Positions 45,781-55,064 of a stretch of DNA of 64,000 bases are shown here, piece after piece. Numbering within the stretch: the stretch's first letter is position 1; each line of letters starts with the position of its first letter. Both the position numbers and the translations under genes were made by a program. The stretch lies in contig JAAKBF010000300.1 of the NCBI GenBank assembly GCA_012656075.1, forward strand, positions 124,001 to 188,000. The letters run 5' to 3'. The notes below the pieces were generated by a model, which had not been told where the DNA came from, searched no databases, and was given only the letters and a program-made list of their open reading frames with translations. The stretch comes from Phytophthora hibernalis. Taxonomy: Eukaryota; Oomycota; Peronosporomycetes; Peronosporales; Peronosporaceae.

Positions 45781-45931
45781 GGAGACGAAGCAAAGGCAAT
45801 ACTTCATTTCCAAAGCAAACATTAACTAGTGCATAATGCGGCATACTTATCTAGGTCGCGCCATGTTATTCTCTTGAATATACTCCAACACGACTTGGCG
45901 GAGAATGTGTCCATTCTTCAGCACCAAGTCA

Positions 45932-46560
45932 TCAGTAGTGTCCCCGTTCACGGTACTTTGATAGGTACAGGACTCGAGAGCGTTGTATTCCTGTAACGCT
46001 GCAGACCTGCTGATCCCGGTCATCAATGCAAAAGTTGTGCAGCTTCATAGAGGTTTTAATCACGAGACCAGCGTGATTAAAGTTCACTGTGAGAATCCGT
46101 CGAAATATCTGCCATTTGTTGACTAACAAGCCGAAGGACATTTCAATCCGAATGCGTAGCTGCGACACGTAGAAGTTGTAGTCACTGTACGCTGAGCTTT
46201 TAATTTCAGGCTTCGTAAAATGAACTAGCATCGAGGGCGCAAGTCCGTACGCGTTATCGCCAATTATATAGTATTCAAATGGGAGTTCTGCAATGGCGGC
46301 ACTCAGTGGCCATTTCGAAAATCGTTCTATTCCATGACTGTAGCTCGACCCGTTGTAGTGCCGGCGTCAGCAACTGCACCAGAACGTCAAATGCGGCAGC
46401 ACTCATTCTATAATACCGCTTAAATTGGCCTTCTAGCAGCAGACGATCGCGGTGAGGAGCCCCTCAAACGCTGACGAGGGATAACCTTTGCGCGATAGCT
46501 CTTGGATCGATGCGCCACAGCCACCACAGAGATCACCAAGGCAATTGCAGTGCTTTTCAT
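45932..46560 (-). pseudogene. PIF/Harbinger DDE transposase, broken
   Basis: On the minus strand YYIIGDNAYGLAPSMLVHF (second Asp) and RIRIEMSFGLLVNKWQIFRR (Glu), followed by LVIKTSMKLHNFCID, are the conserved core of the DDE_Tnp_4 transposases. Upstream (46300-46560) frames are broken and the first Asp is not clear. Confidence 0.75.
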
Positions 46561-47131
46561 TCCTACATATTAGTTCAGATCCGTGACCCGAGATTGGATT
46601 GCTCGGATCACGAGGTCACGACGTGAGGAAGCATATGTATTCATATCCGCCAATCATGAAACAGAATCACGGATCATGCCCTGGAAATGCTACCGTTAAG
46701 AACGGCCCTCAGGTCCGTTCTTAACGTCGAAATAAGTCCTTTGTCACTGACAAAGGGTCATGCCGAGGCGAGGCCGAATTCACACAAAGTCCGATTCGTA
46801 CTTACTGTGACACTTGTACGACTTCGCAAATGACTTGTAATTTGTATGTGGCGGTTAAGCGAACCGCCCAAGATCTGCCGAATTCAACATGTATTAATAC
46901 TACTATTTTAATATAATCAGGCGACTAGTACATTCCACTATTTTCTTGAAAGCACATTCAAAAGTGTATTGAACTGGACTACTACGACAAAACTAGAGAA
47001 AACCCATCTACGACCTCCTCAACCAACGCATTATGAAGTATATGTCAGGGGATACTCTTGCACCCCGACATATTTTCTTGACAGGTGCAACGGCGACGAA
47101 GCTGCCACCGCGCACCAGTACTTCGGATCGT

Positions 47132-48217
47132 TTAGCACTTGACGGTGCTGGGCTGGCCGCTGCACGTGCCCGTCTTGGACGCCTTGACCGTGACACCCGA
47201 GAACTTCCAGTTCAACACGACCTTGGAGTTGGCCACGATGTCGTACAGGTTGGTGGCCGTGCCTGAGAGACCCGAGATGGTGACACCCTTGATGGTAACG
47301 GCGCTCGTGGGAGAACCCGTGTAGCCGCCCTTGGACTTGCTGTAGTCCGAGTGGATCACGATGGCGTTCTTGACGTTCGAGAGCTTGTTGTCCGTGTAGG
47401 TGACGTCCGAGACGAGGCCCTTGAGGTCCACGATGGTCTTTATGCGGATGCCGTTGACGCTGTTGACGATGGTGTTGCCCTTGACGGTGAGACCCGAGAC
47501 GGTGTCGGCTGAGCTGACGGTGGAGCCGCCCAGCGATCCGATGGAGATGCCGTGGCCGCCACTGCAGTAGTTGTTGCTGAAGACGGTGTTGGTGCTGGAC
47601 TGCATGGCGAGGCAGTCGTCCTGGTTGTAGATCTTGTTGCCCGTGATGGTGACGCCGTCGTTCTTGCTGAGGTCGAAGCCGTCCGTGTTCTTGGCCGTGC
47701 CGTCGCCGGCGCTGGAGTCGAGCGTGAGGCCGCTGATGGTGGTCTTCTCGGAGTTGAGGATGCTGAAGGTGCGGTAGGGCGAGTTCTTTATCTTGAAGCC
47801 CGAGAGCGTGGACCCCGTCACACCGTGCAGACGGAAGAAGACGGGGCGGCTGATGGACGTGCCCTGCTTCCAGTACCAGGACCCTTGACCGTCGAGGGTG
47901 CCGGCACCGCTGACCGCGAGATTACTACCACCAAGCAGCACAAGTGGTCCTTCCCATTTCTTCTCGCCAAAGGTGACGGTGCCGGAGATCTTGATGGTGG
48001 CGCCCGTCTTGGCCTTGCTCAGGTCCAGCGTGACTCCCGCAGGCACGGTGAGCGTGCCGATGGTTAGCGTGCTACACGACGAGATGTCGGTGCCCGACTT
48101 GTACGTGCCGGAGAAGGTGCAGCTGGAGGCGGCTTCCTCCTGGCGCATCATTGGCGAGCCGCTGACGGCGGCGGAGACGAGTGCAAGTGCGGCGAAAGCA
48201 GTGGAGAAGAGCTTCAT
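47132..48217 (-). CDS. Polygalacturonase PG3 (GH28), intact, intronless
   Basis: A 361-residue secreted endo-PG encoded without intron, in contrast to PG1/PG2. Signal peptide 1-20 (MKLFSTAFAALALVSAAVSG), propeptide SPMMRQEE, then the beta-helix. Catalytic and substrate residues seen: Asp179 in NTDGFD, Asp200-Asp201 in QDDC, His222 in GGHGISIGS, and Arg258/Lys260 in RIK. All are in place and the gene should be functional. The protein is identical to PG4, its mirror copy at 49748-50833. Start chosen at the ATG with the signal peptide; an initiator-like element lies 51-69 nt upstream. Confidence 0.95.
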   Translation of the reverse strand: MKLFSTAFAALALVSAAVSGSPMMRQEEAASSCTFSGTYKSGTDISSCSTLTIGTLTVPAGVTLDLSKAKTGATIKISGTVTFGEKKWEGPLVLLGGSNLAVSGAGTLDGQGSWYWKQGTSISRPVFFRLHGVTGSTLSGFKIKNSPYRTFSILNSEKTTISGLTLDSSAGDGTAKNTDGFDLSKNDGVTITGNKIYNQDDCLAMQSSTNTVFSNNYCSGGHGISIGSLGGSTVSSADTVSGLTVKGNTIVNSVNGIRIKTIVDLKGLVSDVTYTDNKLSNVKNAIVIHSDYSKSKGGYTGSPTSAVTIKGVTISGLSGTATNLYDIVANSKVVLNWKFSGVTVKASKTGTCSGQPSTVKC

Positions 48218-48267
48218 GGTTGGGTTGCAGATGTGGGGTGTTGGCTATGGGTGAGTGGCTCCAAGTA

Positions 48268-48286
48268 GGTAAAACGATGAATGAGC
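48268..48286 (-). promoter_or_regulatory. Initiator-like element of PG3
   Basis: GCTCATTCATCGTTTTACC on the minus strand, a good fit to the oomycete initiator. The inverted duplication ends exactly at its first base. Confidence 0.6.
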
Positions 48287-49678
48287 GAAGGCTTGGACTG
48301 CTTTACGGCTTTGTGAAGGTGCAAGACCTGTTTCAACTCAGCCGCCTCATGGGCGTCGTTTTTAGAGCTACCGATTGTTGCAGTGCGTGTGTCGAGTTGT
48401 AGTCACGAGGACTGACCACCCTGTCTGAGGTGGGGCGTGCAGGCATTTATTGTCGATCGTTGCTGAATAAAAGCAGCCCCGGCACAAACTCTATCTCTGC
48501 AACCAGCACTTGAAGGTCAACTGCTACATGTATCTGTAAGACGTAGGATTTGCCATCCGTTCCAGACGCGGGTTCTTCTCGAGCATGTGCGAGTAAATGT
48601 CTGTGACTAGCGTCAAGCTTTGGTTCTCGCAGATTTCAATCCCTGCGCATTTGTAAACAAACTCTGACCAAAACTAAGCAATTTGCTTGAAGTGTACGGC
48701 CTCTTTGTACACGGTACATGTATCTAATCTATCGCTAGTCGGCCCGAAGACAAGTCACATGATCGGACCGGAAGCCCGTCTCAAATCGCCTAGAACAGTG
48801 GGCTCGAAGCATCCGCACATTTACATACGACTCGTAGGTAAATGTGCGGATGCTTCGAGCCCACTGTTCAAGGCGATTTCATCTGCGAAACCGAGTGATC
48901 CGGAGAATCCGAGACGCCAAGTTATCCTTAGAATCCTGTCGCGTGGCGAGAACCCGCAAATCTATCGCGAATCAGCCGTCACGATCCTAGCATCTTTCTC
49001 GACCCGAAAGAAGTCCACCCAGAGCTCATAAAGCTGTGCCGCTATGGGTAACATGCTTTTCACAGATCTTTTCACGAGGAAATCACATGGAAGCCGTTCG
49101 TGGGTGGCAACCGTCCGGTTTGAATGCAAAATTCTTAAGAAGTGCTTCCTGCAGCCAGGGCGGCCATTGCTAGCGTTGGCCTACAGAGCCCAGCTTAGTC
49201 GACATGCTCGAGAGAGACTAAAACTTTAGTCCAGCCAACACTAAATGACACTGTCAAAGATGATCACCAAATCCAAAATATTTTAGCTTTTGTGTGCAAA
49301 TGTTGGTGAAATGACCAAGCTCGACGTGGTAGCGAATAATAGTTCGACCAAATGACGGTGAAAGCTGGAAACGTGATGTTGGCCGTCCGAGTGGAAATGG
49401 TTGTTCGAGGTGGGATATGTTTTGAGTGCAGGATGGCGCTGTATTGCCACATGGGGTGGGACCTGGGCTCACGTGCGCGGTCGCGAATACAAGTGTCGAA
49501 CAGCTCAACGACGGGGACTCACCAAAAACAGCGAAAGGGGATACCACGTTACCGATCCTTTACGGCGCCAGAGCTAAGCTCAACTCAAACGATAGAGATG
49601 TAGACGTCAGGCGTATCATTTACATCCCGGCAGTGATTCGGTCGTGGTTTCACGATTTCTTTGTCTTCCAAGTTCCTG
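48287..49678. other. Spacer between the PG3/PG4 arms
   Basis: 1392 bp unique sequence. A coding-like plus-strand stretch at about 48840-49170 (ILRILSRGENPQIYRESAVTI, then EVHPELIKLCRYG in another frame) is not recognised. TACATGTA occurs at 48525 and 48715. It contains the 42-bp hairpin listed next. Confidence 0.5.
48783..48879. repeat. Long hairpin: 42-bp arms, 13-nt loop
   Basis: Arms 48783-48824 and 48838-48879 are reverse complements with one mismatch (for example GAACAGTGGGCTCGAAGC against GCTTCGAGCCCACTGTTC). Confidence 0.9.
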
Positions 49679-49697
49679 GCTCATTCATCGTTTTACC
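49679..49697 (+). promoter_or_regulatory. Initiator-like element of PG4
   Basis: GCTCATTCATCGTTTTACC, 51 nt before the ATG; first base of the right arm. Confidence 0.6.
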
Positions 49698-49747
49698 TAC
49701 TTGGAGCCACTCACCCATAGCCAACACCCCACATCTGCAACCCAACC

Positions 49748-50833
49748 ATGAAGCTCTTCTCCACTGCTTTCGCCGCACTTGCACTCGTCTCCGCCGCCGT
49801 CAGCGGCTCGCCAATGATGCGCCAGGAGGAAGCCGCCTCCAGCTGCACCTTCTCCGGCACGTACAAGTCGGGCACCGACATCTCGTCGTGTAGCACGCTA
49901 ACCATCGGCACGCTCACCGTGCCTGCGGGAGTCACGCTGGACCTGAGCAAGGCCAAGACGGGCGCCACCATCAAGATCTCCGGCACCGTCACCTTTGGCG
50001 AGAAGAAATGGGAAGGACCACTTGTGCTGCTTGGTGGTAGTAATCTCGCGGTCAGCGGTGCCGGCACCCTCGACGGTCAAGGGTCCTGGTACTGGAAGCA
50101 GGGCACGTCCATCAGCCGCCCCGTCTTCTTCCGTCTGCACGGTGTGACGGGGTCCACGCTCTCGGGCTTCAAGATAAAGAACTCGCCCTACCGCACCTTC
50201 AGCATCCTCAACTCCGAGAAGACCACCATCAGCGGCCTCACGCTCGACTCCAGCGCCGGCGACGGCACGGCCAAGAACACGGACGGCTTCGACCTCAGCA
50301 AGAACGACGGCGTCACCATCACGGGCAACAAGATCTACAACCAGGACGACTGCCTCGCCATGCAGTCCAGCACCAACACCGTCTTCAGCAACAACTACTG
50401 CAGTGGCGGCCACGGCATCTCCATCGGATCGCTGGGCGGCTCCACCGTCAGCTCAGCCGACACCGTCTCGGGTCTCACCGTCAAGGGCAACACCATCGTC
50501 AACAGCGTCAACGGCATCCGCATAAAGACCATCGTGGACCTCAAGGGCCTCGTCTCGGACGTCACCTACACGGACAACAAGCTCTCGAACGTCAAGAACG
50601 CCATCGTGATCCACTCGGACTACAGCAAGTCCAAGGGCGGCTACACGGGTTCTCCCACGAGCGCCGTTACCATCAAGGGTGTCACCATCTCGGGTCTCTC
50701 AGGCACGGCCACCAACCTGTACGACATCGTGGCCAACTCCAAGGTCGTGTTGAACTGGAAGTTCTCGGGTGTCACGGTCAAGGCGTCCAAGACGGGCACG
50801 TGCAGCGGCCAGCCCAGCACCGTCAAGTGCTAA
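49748..50833 (+). CDS. Polygalacturonase PG4 (GH28), intact, identical to PG3
   Basis: Same 361-residue secreted endo-polygalacturonase as PG3, on the opposite strand. Signal peptide, NTDGFD (Asp179), QDDC (Asp200/201), GGHGIS (His222) and RIK (258-260) are all present. The 5' leader (69 nt) and about 360 nt of 3' DNA are also shared with PG3, so both copies should be expressed from the same kind of core promoter. Sequence upstream of 49679 differs, so distal regulation may differ between the two. Identity at every codon points to a very recent duplication or ongoing gene conversion. Confidence 0.95.
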   Translation: MKLFSTAFAALALVSAAVSGSPMMRQEEAASSCTFSGTYKSGTDISSCSTLTIGTLTVPAGVTLDLSKAKTGATIKISGTVTFGEKKWEGPLVLLGGSNLAVSGAGTLDGQGSWYWKQGTSISRPVFFRLHGVTGSTLSGFKIKNSPYRTFSILNSEKTTISGLTLDSSAGDGTAKNTDGFDLSKNDGVTITGNKIYNQDDCLAMQSSTNTVFSNNYCSGGHGISIGSLGGSTVSSADTVSGLTVKGNTIVNSVNGIRIKTIVDLKGLVSDVTYTDNKLSNVKNAIVIHSDYSKSKGGYTGSPTSAVTIKGVTISGLSGTATNLYDIVANSKVVLNWKFSGVTVKASKTGTCSGQPSTVKC

Positions 50834-51563
50834 ACGATCCGAAGTACTGGTGCGCGGTGGCAGCTTCGTCGCCGTTGCACCTGTCAAGAAAATATGTCGG
50901 GGTGCAAGAGTATCCCCTGACATATACTTCATAATGCGTTGGTTGAGGAGGTCGTAGATGGGTTTTCTCTAGTTTTGTCGTAGTAGTCCAGTTCAATACA
51001 CTTTTGAATGTGCTTTCAAGAAAATAGTGGAATGTACTAGTCGCCTGATTATATTAAAATAGTAGTATTAATACATGTTGAATTCCGGCAGATCTTGGGC
51101 GGTTCGCTTAACCGCCACATACAAATTACAAGTCATTTGCGAAGTCGTACAAGTGTCACAGTAAGTACGAATCGGACTTAGTGTGAATTCGGCAGTCAGA
51201 TTTGGGCACTGGGCGGTTTCACCGCCGGAGATTCAACCAATCGCCCAATGCAGTTTTGAGTAGAACCCACAATACTACTTTCAATAAAAATCGATGCTAA
51301 ACAGGTACATGTATCATTCAGGCTAATACTAGTAGCAATATTCCTGGGATAACTAGTTACAGCAGTACTTTTAAGAACTGCTGAGCAGCTGCAAGGGTAC
51401 TATGAAGCAGTACTTTTAAGAACTGCTGAGTAACTACTATGACCAGATTTGCGTCGCGCCTCTTTCTGTGTTTCTAAACTCTTTAGCTTATCAGTATTAA
51501 TAGTACTACTAATAACTAGGGCTGATGCGTAAGCCTTTTGCACACTCGCAAATGGATTTCAGA
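50834..51563. other. Spacer PG4-PG5
   Basis: It holds the 3' part of the right duplication arm (to 51193), TACATGTA at 51306 and the direct repeat at 51361. No gene seen. Confidence 0.5.
51361..51430. repeat. Direct repeat of a 25-bp near-palindrome
   Basis: AGCAGTACTTTTAAGAACTG-type unit at 51361-51385 and again at 51406-51430. Each unit is itself nearly self-complementary (GCAGT...ACTGC). Confidence 0.75.
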
Positions 51564-52647
51564 TTAGCAGATGAAGCCACTAGGCTGGCCCTTGCAAGTT
51601 CCCTTCGCCCCAGTGACGGTGATACCCTTGAACGTCCATCCCGACACCACGTTCGGGTTCACAACAATGTCATAAATCTGATCCGCAGTGCCCGTGAGAC
51701 CGTCCACCGTGATGTCTGAGATCGTAACCTGACTGGTGACAGCTCCCGTGTAGGCGCCCGCCGATCTGCTGTAGTCCGAGTGGATTGCGATGGCGTTCTC
51801 CACGTTCTGCAGCTGGTTCTTGATATACTTCACGTTGGTCACCAGCCCCTTCATGCCGATCAGAGTCTTGATGCGGAGTCCGTTGTCGCTGTTTTGGATC
51901 GTGTTGCCCTGGACAGTGAGGCCGAAGACCGTAGTCGTTTGGTCCACGGCGGTGCCACCGATCGAACCGACAGAGATACCGTGGCTGCCGCTACAGAGGT
52001 TGTTGCTGAAGATCGTGTTGGTGCTGGATTGCATGGCGAGGCAGTCGTCCTGGTTGTAGATCTTGTTGCCTGTGATGGTTACGTGGTCGTTCTTGGTCAG
52101 GTCAAAGCCATCCGTGTTTTGGGCGCGTCCATTGCCATCCCTGGAGTCGAGCGTGAGACCAGTGAGTGTAGTTTGGACAGAGGTGACAATGCTAAACGTG
52201 CGGAACGGAGAGTTCTTGATCGTGAAACCTGACAGGTTCGACCCAATGACACTTTGCACCTTAAAGAAAACTGGGCGAGTAATCGACTCTCCTGCTTCCA
52301 ATACCAGTCGCCTTGACCATCTAGTGTACCGGAGCCTCTTACCGTGAGGGAGTTACCAGTAACAGCTACGAGCGGGCCAGCCCACTTCGCGGTGCCGAAG
52401 GTGGTTGTGTCCGTGAATACGATAGTAGCTCCATTCTTCGCCTTGGTCAGATCAAGCGTGACGCCTGCAGGGACAGTTAGGGGGCCGATCGTGACACTGC
52501 CGCAGGACGAGATGTCGGTGCCCGCCTGGTAGGTGCCGGTGAGGTTGCAGGGTCACCAGCCTCCGTATCTTGTCGCATCATGGGCGAACCGTTGACCGCA
52601 GCGACGACTAATGTCAGGGTAGCGAATGCGCCAGTGAAGAACTTCAT
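51564..52647 (-). pseudogene. Polygalacturonase PG5 (GH28), two single-base deletions
   Basis: The ATG at 52645-52647 opens a signal peptide (MKFFTGAFATLTLVVAAVNG) and SPMMRQDTEAGDP. One C is missing in the C-run at about 52553 (GACCC|TGC, where PG6 has GACCCCTGC). A G is missing at about 52290 (CAGGAGAGTC where CAGGGAGAGTC would keep the frame). From 52280 to the TAA at 51564 the catalytic half is open and has NTDGFD, QDDC, GSHGISVGS and RIK. No intron. Restored length would be about 361 residues. Both losses are in homopolymer runs, so sequencing or assembly error must be excluded before calling it dead. Confidence 0.85.
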
Positions 52648-52699
52648 GTGTGACTTGGGTCTTGGAGAGAAGTATTTCGGTTCGTAGTGATGCACTGTC

Positions 52700-52719
52700 G
52701 GCAAATTAGAAAGTGGGAG
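52700..52719 (-). promoter_or_regulatory. Initiator-like element of PG5
   Basis: CTCCCACTTTCTAATTTGCC on the minus strand, 53 nt before the ATG; same CACTT..AATTTGCC form as PG7. Confidence 0.45.
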
Positions 52720-53924
52720 AGTGTCCTGATTGAGAGTTGAACAAACTTTGAAGTGAGTCAAGCGCACTACGTTCACTTGAACGGATACATGTACACCAGG
52801 CGAGTCCGACTCAAGCACCGACGTTTGATGTGTTCCTCTGTCGCAGTTCATGCAGATCATCGGCCTTGGTGGCTATTATAATGTCCGGTATCCACGGAAA
52901 CAGTACACCGCCAATGATCTGCACACATGTAATCTTGGTCCACCTCGTAAGGTGTTGAACCGGGGCATCTCGTGCGCTTGTACGGACAAAACAAGTTGCT
53001 CTTCAACTTTCATCCACAACAAGTGGTTTTACCGAACGAGTATTTGCTTGACGACCCACTCGGGTTTTGCGTGCTGCATCGATTGGTCAAATTACAGTCT
53101 TTTTAGCGCATTTTAGTGGACAAAAATCGAAAAATGTGTCGTTCGTATAAATATTGCCGACATTATGGTACAGTAATCTGCGTGAATAAGCAACGGATGT
53201 ACAACTTATTTCCTGCGAAACTTTATATAATGCCAGCAACAGCGAGACGAGAAGGAGATGGGCGAGGTACTTAACACATTAGGTTGCTCGTCTTTGCTCT
53301 TTACGCACTCCTTATACACCCTGTCAAGCCATATATATCAGGCGTTGCCTATTCACGCATATTACTGTAGTCCATCCAAACAAATCCTTATTGACTTGAA
53401 TTTGTATGTGGAGCGGCTGACCATAAAGGTCTGGCACGGAGATTCCTTTGATGACAAGGTATCACAGTACATGTAGTCGCCCTCCTGGTTGCGATGGAAC
53501 ACCGCGCTTCAACTCTACTCCATATCTACTCCGACGTTCATTCGCGTTGCTCAGAGCAGAATGAGTTCGCCTTAACGCGTTCGAGTTGTTTTTAGTCGTT
53601 TAATTGCCGCCATGTCAAGGTTGTCCGAACGTGCGGACGCGCATGAACTGCTGTTGGAGCATTGCATGTGTCGCTAAATGCTACCCATGGCAAACTTAGG
53701 AGCGCTGGTGGCCTGTCCAATCGAGACAGGTGCACTTCGCACGATATTCAGGGACTGCTATTATAATTAACTCCGACCAAGTGAAAATACTGTACAGTCG
53801 CGTGCACTTCATTACATGTATTTCCCGCGTTGTTACGATATCGTTACGACACTCGAGCTTCTATCACTTGATCAACCTCATTTATACGACACACGAAGAC
53901 AGTGGCCCATGTATGGAGGCACCC
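52720..53924. other. Spacer PG5-PG6
   Basis: No gene recognised. TACATGTA occurs at 52786, 53468 and 53813. Confidence 0.5.
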
Positions 53925-55010
53925 TTAGCACCCAATATCACCTGGGTGGCCCTGACAAACACCCTTTGCGCCCGTCGCAGTGATACCGGAGAACTTCCAG
54001 TTCGAAACCACATCCGGGTTCACCACAATGTCGAAGATGTTTTCAGCCGAGCCAGTAAGGCCGTCCACAGTGATATCCGTGATCGTCACTTGACTAGTAG
54101 CAGCACCAGTGTAGGCGCCCTTTGACCTGCTGTAGTCAGAGTGGATCGCGATAGCGTTCTCAACGTTGTCCAGCTTGTTGTTGATGTACTTGACACTGGA
54201 GACCAGCCCCTTCAGACCAATGACGGTCTTGATTCGGAGGCCATTGTCACTGTTGGAGATAGTGTTGCCTTCGACAGTGAGGCCAGAGACAGTGGTTGAT
54301 TCGTCAACGGCGTCACCACCGAGCGAGCCGATAGAGATGCCGTGACTACCAATGCAGTTATTGTTTGTGAAAAACGTGTTGGTGCTCGACTGCATCGCAA
54401 GGCAGTCATCCTGATTGTAGATAGTGTTACCCGTGATGGTCACGTGGTCGTTCTTGGTTAGACCGAAGCCGTCCGTGTTCTTGGCAACACCGTCACCGGC
54501 CCTGGAGTCGATCGTAAGACCAGTGAGGGTCGTGTCCTTGCATGTCACGATGCTGAAGCTGCGGAACGGCATGTTCTTGATGGTGAATCCAGACACCGTC
54601 GAGCTGATGGCGTTCTGAAGCTTGAAGAAGACCGGACGAGTGATCGGCTGACCCTGCTTCCAGTACCAGTCACCTTGACCATCAAGGACGCCGGAACCCT
54701 TCACCGTAAGGTTACTGCCGCTAACACGCACCAGCGGGCCATCCCACTTCTGTGTTCCGAAAGTGGTGGTTCCCTTGAACTCGATGGTGGCGCCCGTCTT
54801 AGCGAGGCTCAGGTCGAGCGTGACGCCGGCCGGGACAGCCAACGAGTCGACCGTGATGGTGCTGCAAGACGAGATATCGGTACCCTTCGTGTACGTTCCG
54901 GTGAGGTTGCAGGGGTCACCAGCCTCGACTTCCTGCCTCATCATCGTTGATGCATTCGATGCTACGGCGACGAGAGCAATAGTGGCGAGTGCAGGAGAGA
55001 AAAGCTTCAT
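53925..55010 (-). CDS. Polygalacturonase PG6 (GH28), full length with NTDGFG variant
   Basis: A 361-residue uninterrupted secreted PG: signal peptide MKLFSPALATIALVAVASNA, propeptide to EVEAGDP, then the beta-helix. QDDC, GSHGISIGS and GLRIKT are intact. In the first signature the sequence is NTDGFG instead of NTDGFD. The catalytic Asp of NTD is kept, but the following Asp, conserved in the other seven copies, is Gly. This may weaken folding or activity. TNNNCIGSHG also differs from the CSGGHG of PG2-PG4. The cysteine pattern at the C-terminus (GVCQGHPGDIGC) is complete. It is closest to PG5 and PG7. Confidence 0.93.
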   Translation of the reverse strand: MKLFSPALATIALVAVASNASTMMRQEVEAGDPCNLTGTYTKGTDISSCSTITVDSLAVPAGVTLDLSLAKTGATIEFKGTTTFGTQKWDGPLVRVSGSNLTVKGSGVLDGQGDWYWKQGQPITRPVFFKLQNAISSTVSGFTIKNMPFRSFSIVTCKDTTLTGLTIDSRAGDGVAKNTDGFGLTKNDHVTITGNTIYNQDDCLAMQSSTNTFFTNNNCIGSHGISIGSLGGDAVDESTTVSGLTVEGNTISNSDNGLRIKTVIGLKGLVSSVKYINNKLDNVENAIAIHSDYSRSKGAYTGAATSQVTITDITVDGLTGSAENIFDIVVNPDVVSNWKFSGITATGAKGVCQGHPGDIGC

Positions 55011-55046
55011 GGTGTTGTTGTTGTCGTGCTGGGTGTGCCAACGGTT

Positions 55047-55064
55047 GCAAACTTGAAAGTGAGG
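55047..55064 (-). promoter_or_regulatory. Initiator-like element of PG6
   Basis: CCTCACTTTCAAGTTTGC on the minus strand, 37 nt before the ATG. Confidence 0.45.

Larger units (their letters stand above)
44587..46708. mobile_element. PIF/Harbinger DNA transposon, degenerate
   Basis: The ends are related inverted repeats (left GGCCCATTCTTAACGG, right GGGCCGTTCTTAACGG read inward), with shared internal GCATGATC. The flanking triplet is TCA on both sides (44584-44586, 46709-46711). Inside are a plus-strand accessory ORF (44767-45780, broken) and a minus-strand DDE transposase (45932-46560), the usual two-gene layout of Harbinger elements. Confidence 0.7.
46773..48286. repeat. Inverted duplication, left arm (1514 bp)
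   Basis: The reverse complement of 49679-51193. I found one substitution and one single-base indel outside the gene, and no difference in the 1086-bp coding region. The arm ends at GCTCATTC of the promoter on one side and GAATTCGGC on the other. Confidence 0.9.
49679..51193. repeat. Inverted duplication, right arm (1515 bp)
   Basis: Mirror copy of 46773-48286. Confidence 0.9.

Noticed and set aside
47552..48067. 171-codon plus-strand frame, repeated as a minus-strand frame at 49898-50413
   Set aside because: It lies entirely opposite PG3/PG4. It is open because of the GC-rich third positions of the real genes and lacks any motif.
51780..52232. 150-codon plus-strand frame, and similar frames opposite PG6 and PG8
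   Set aside because: Antisense shadows of the polygalacturonase genes.
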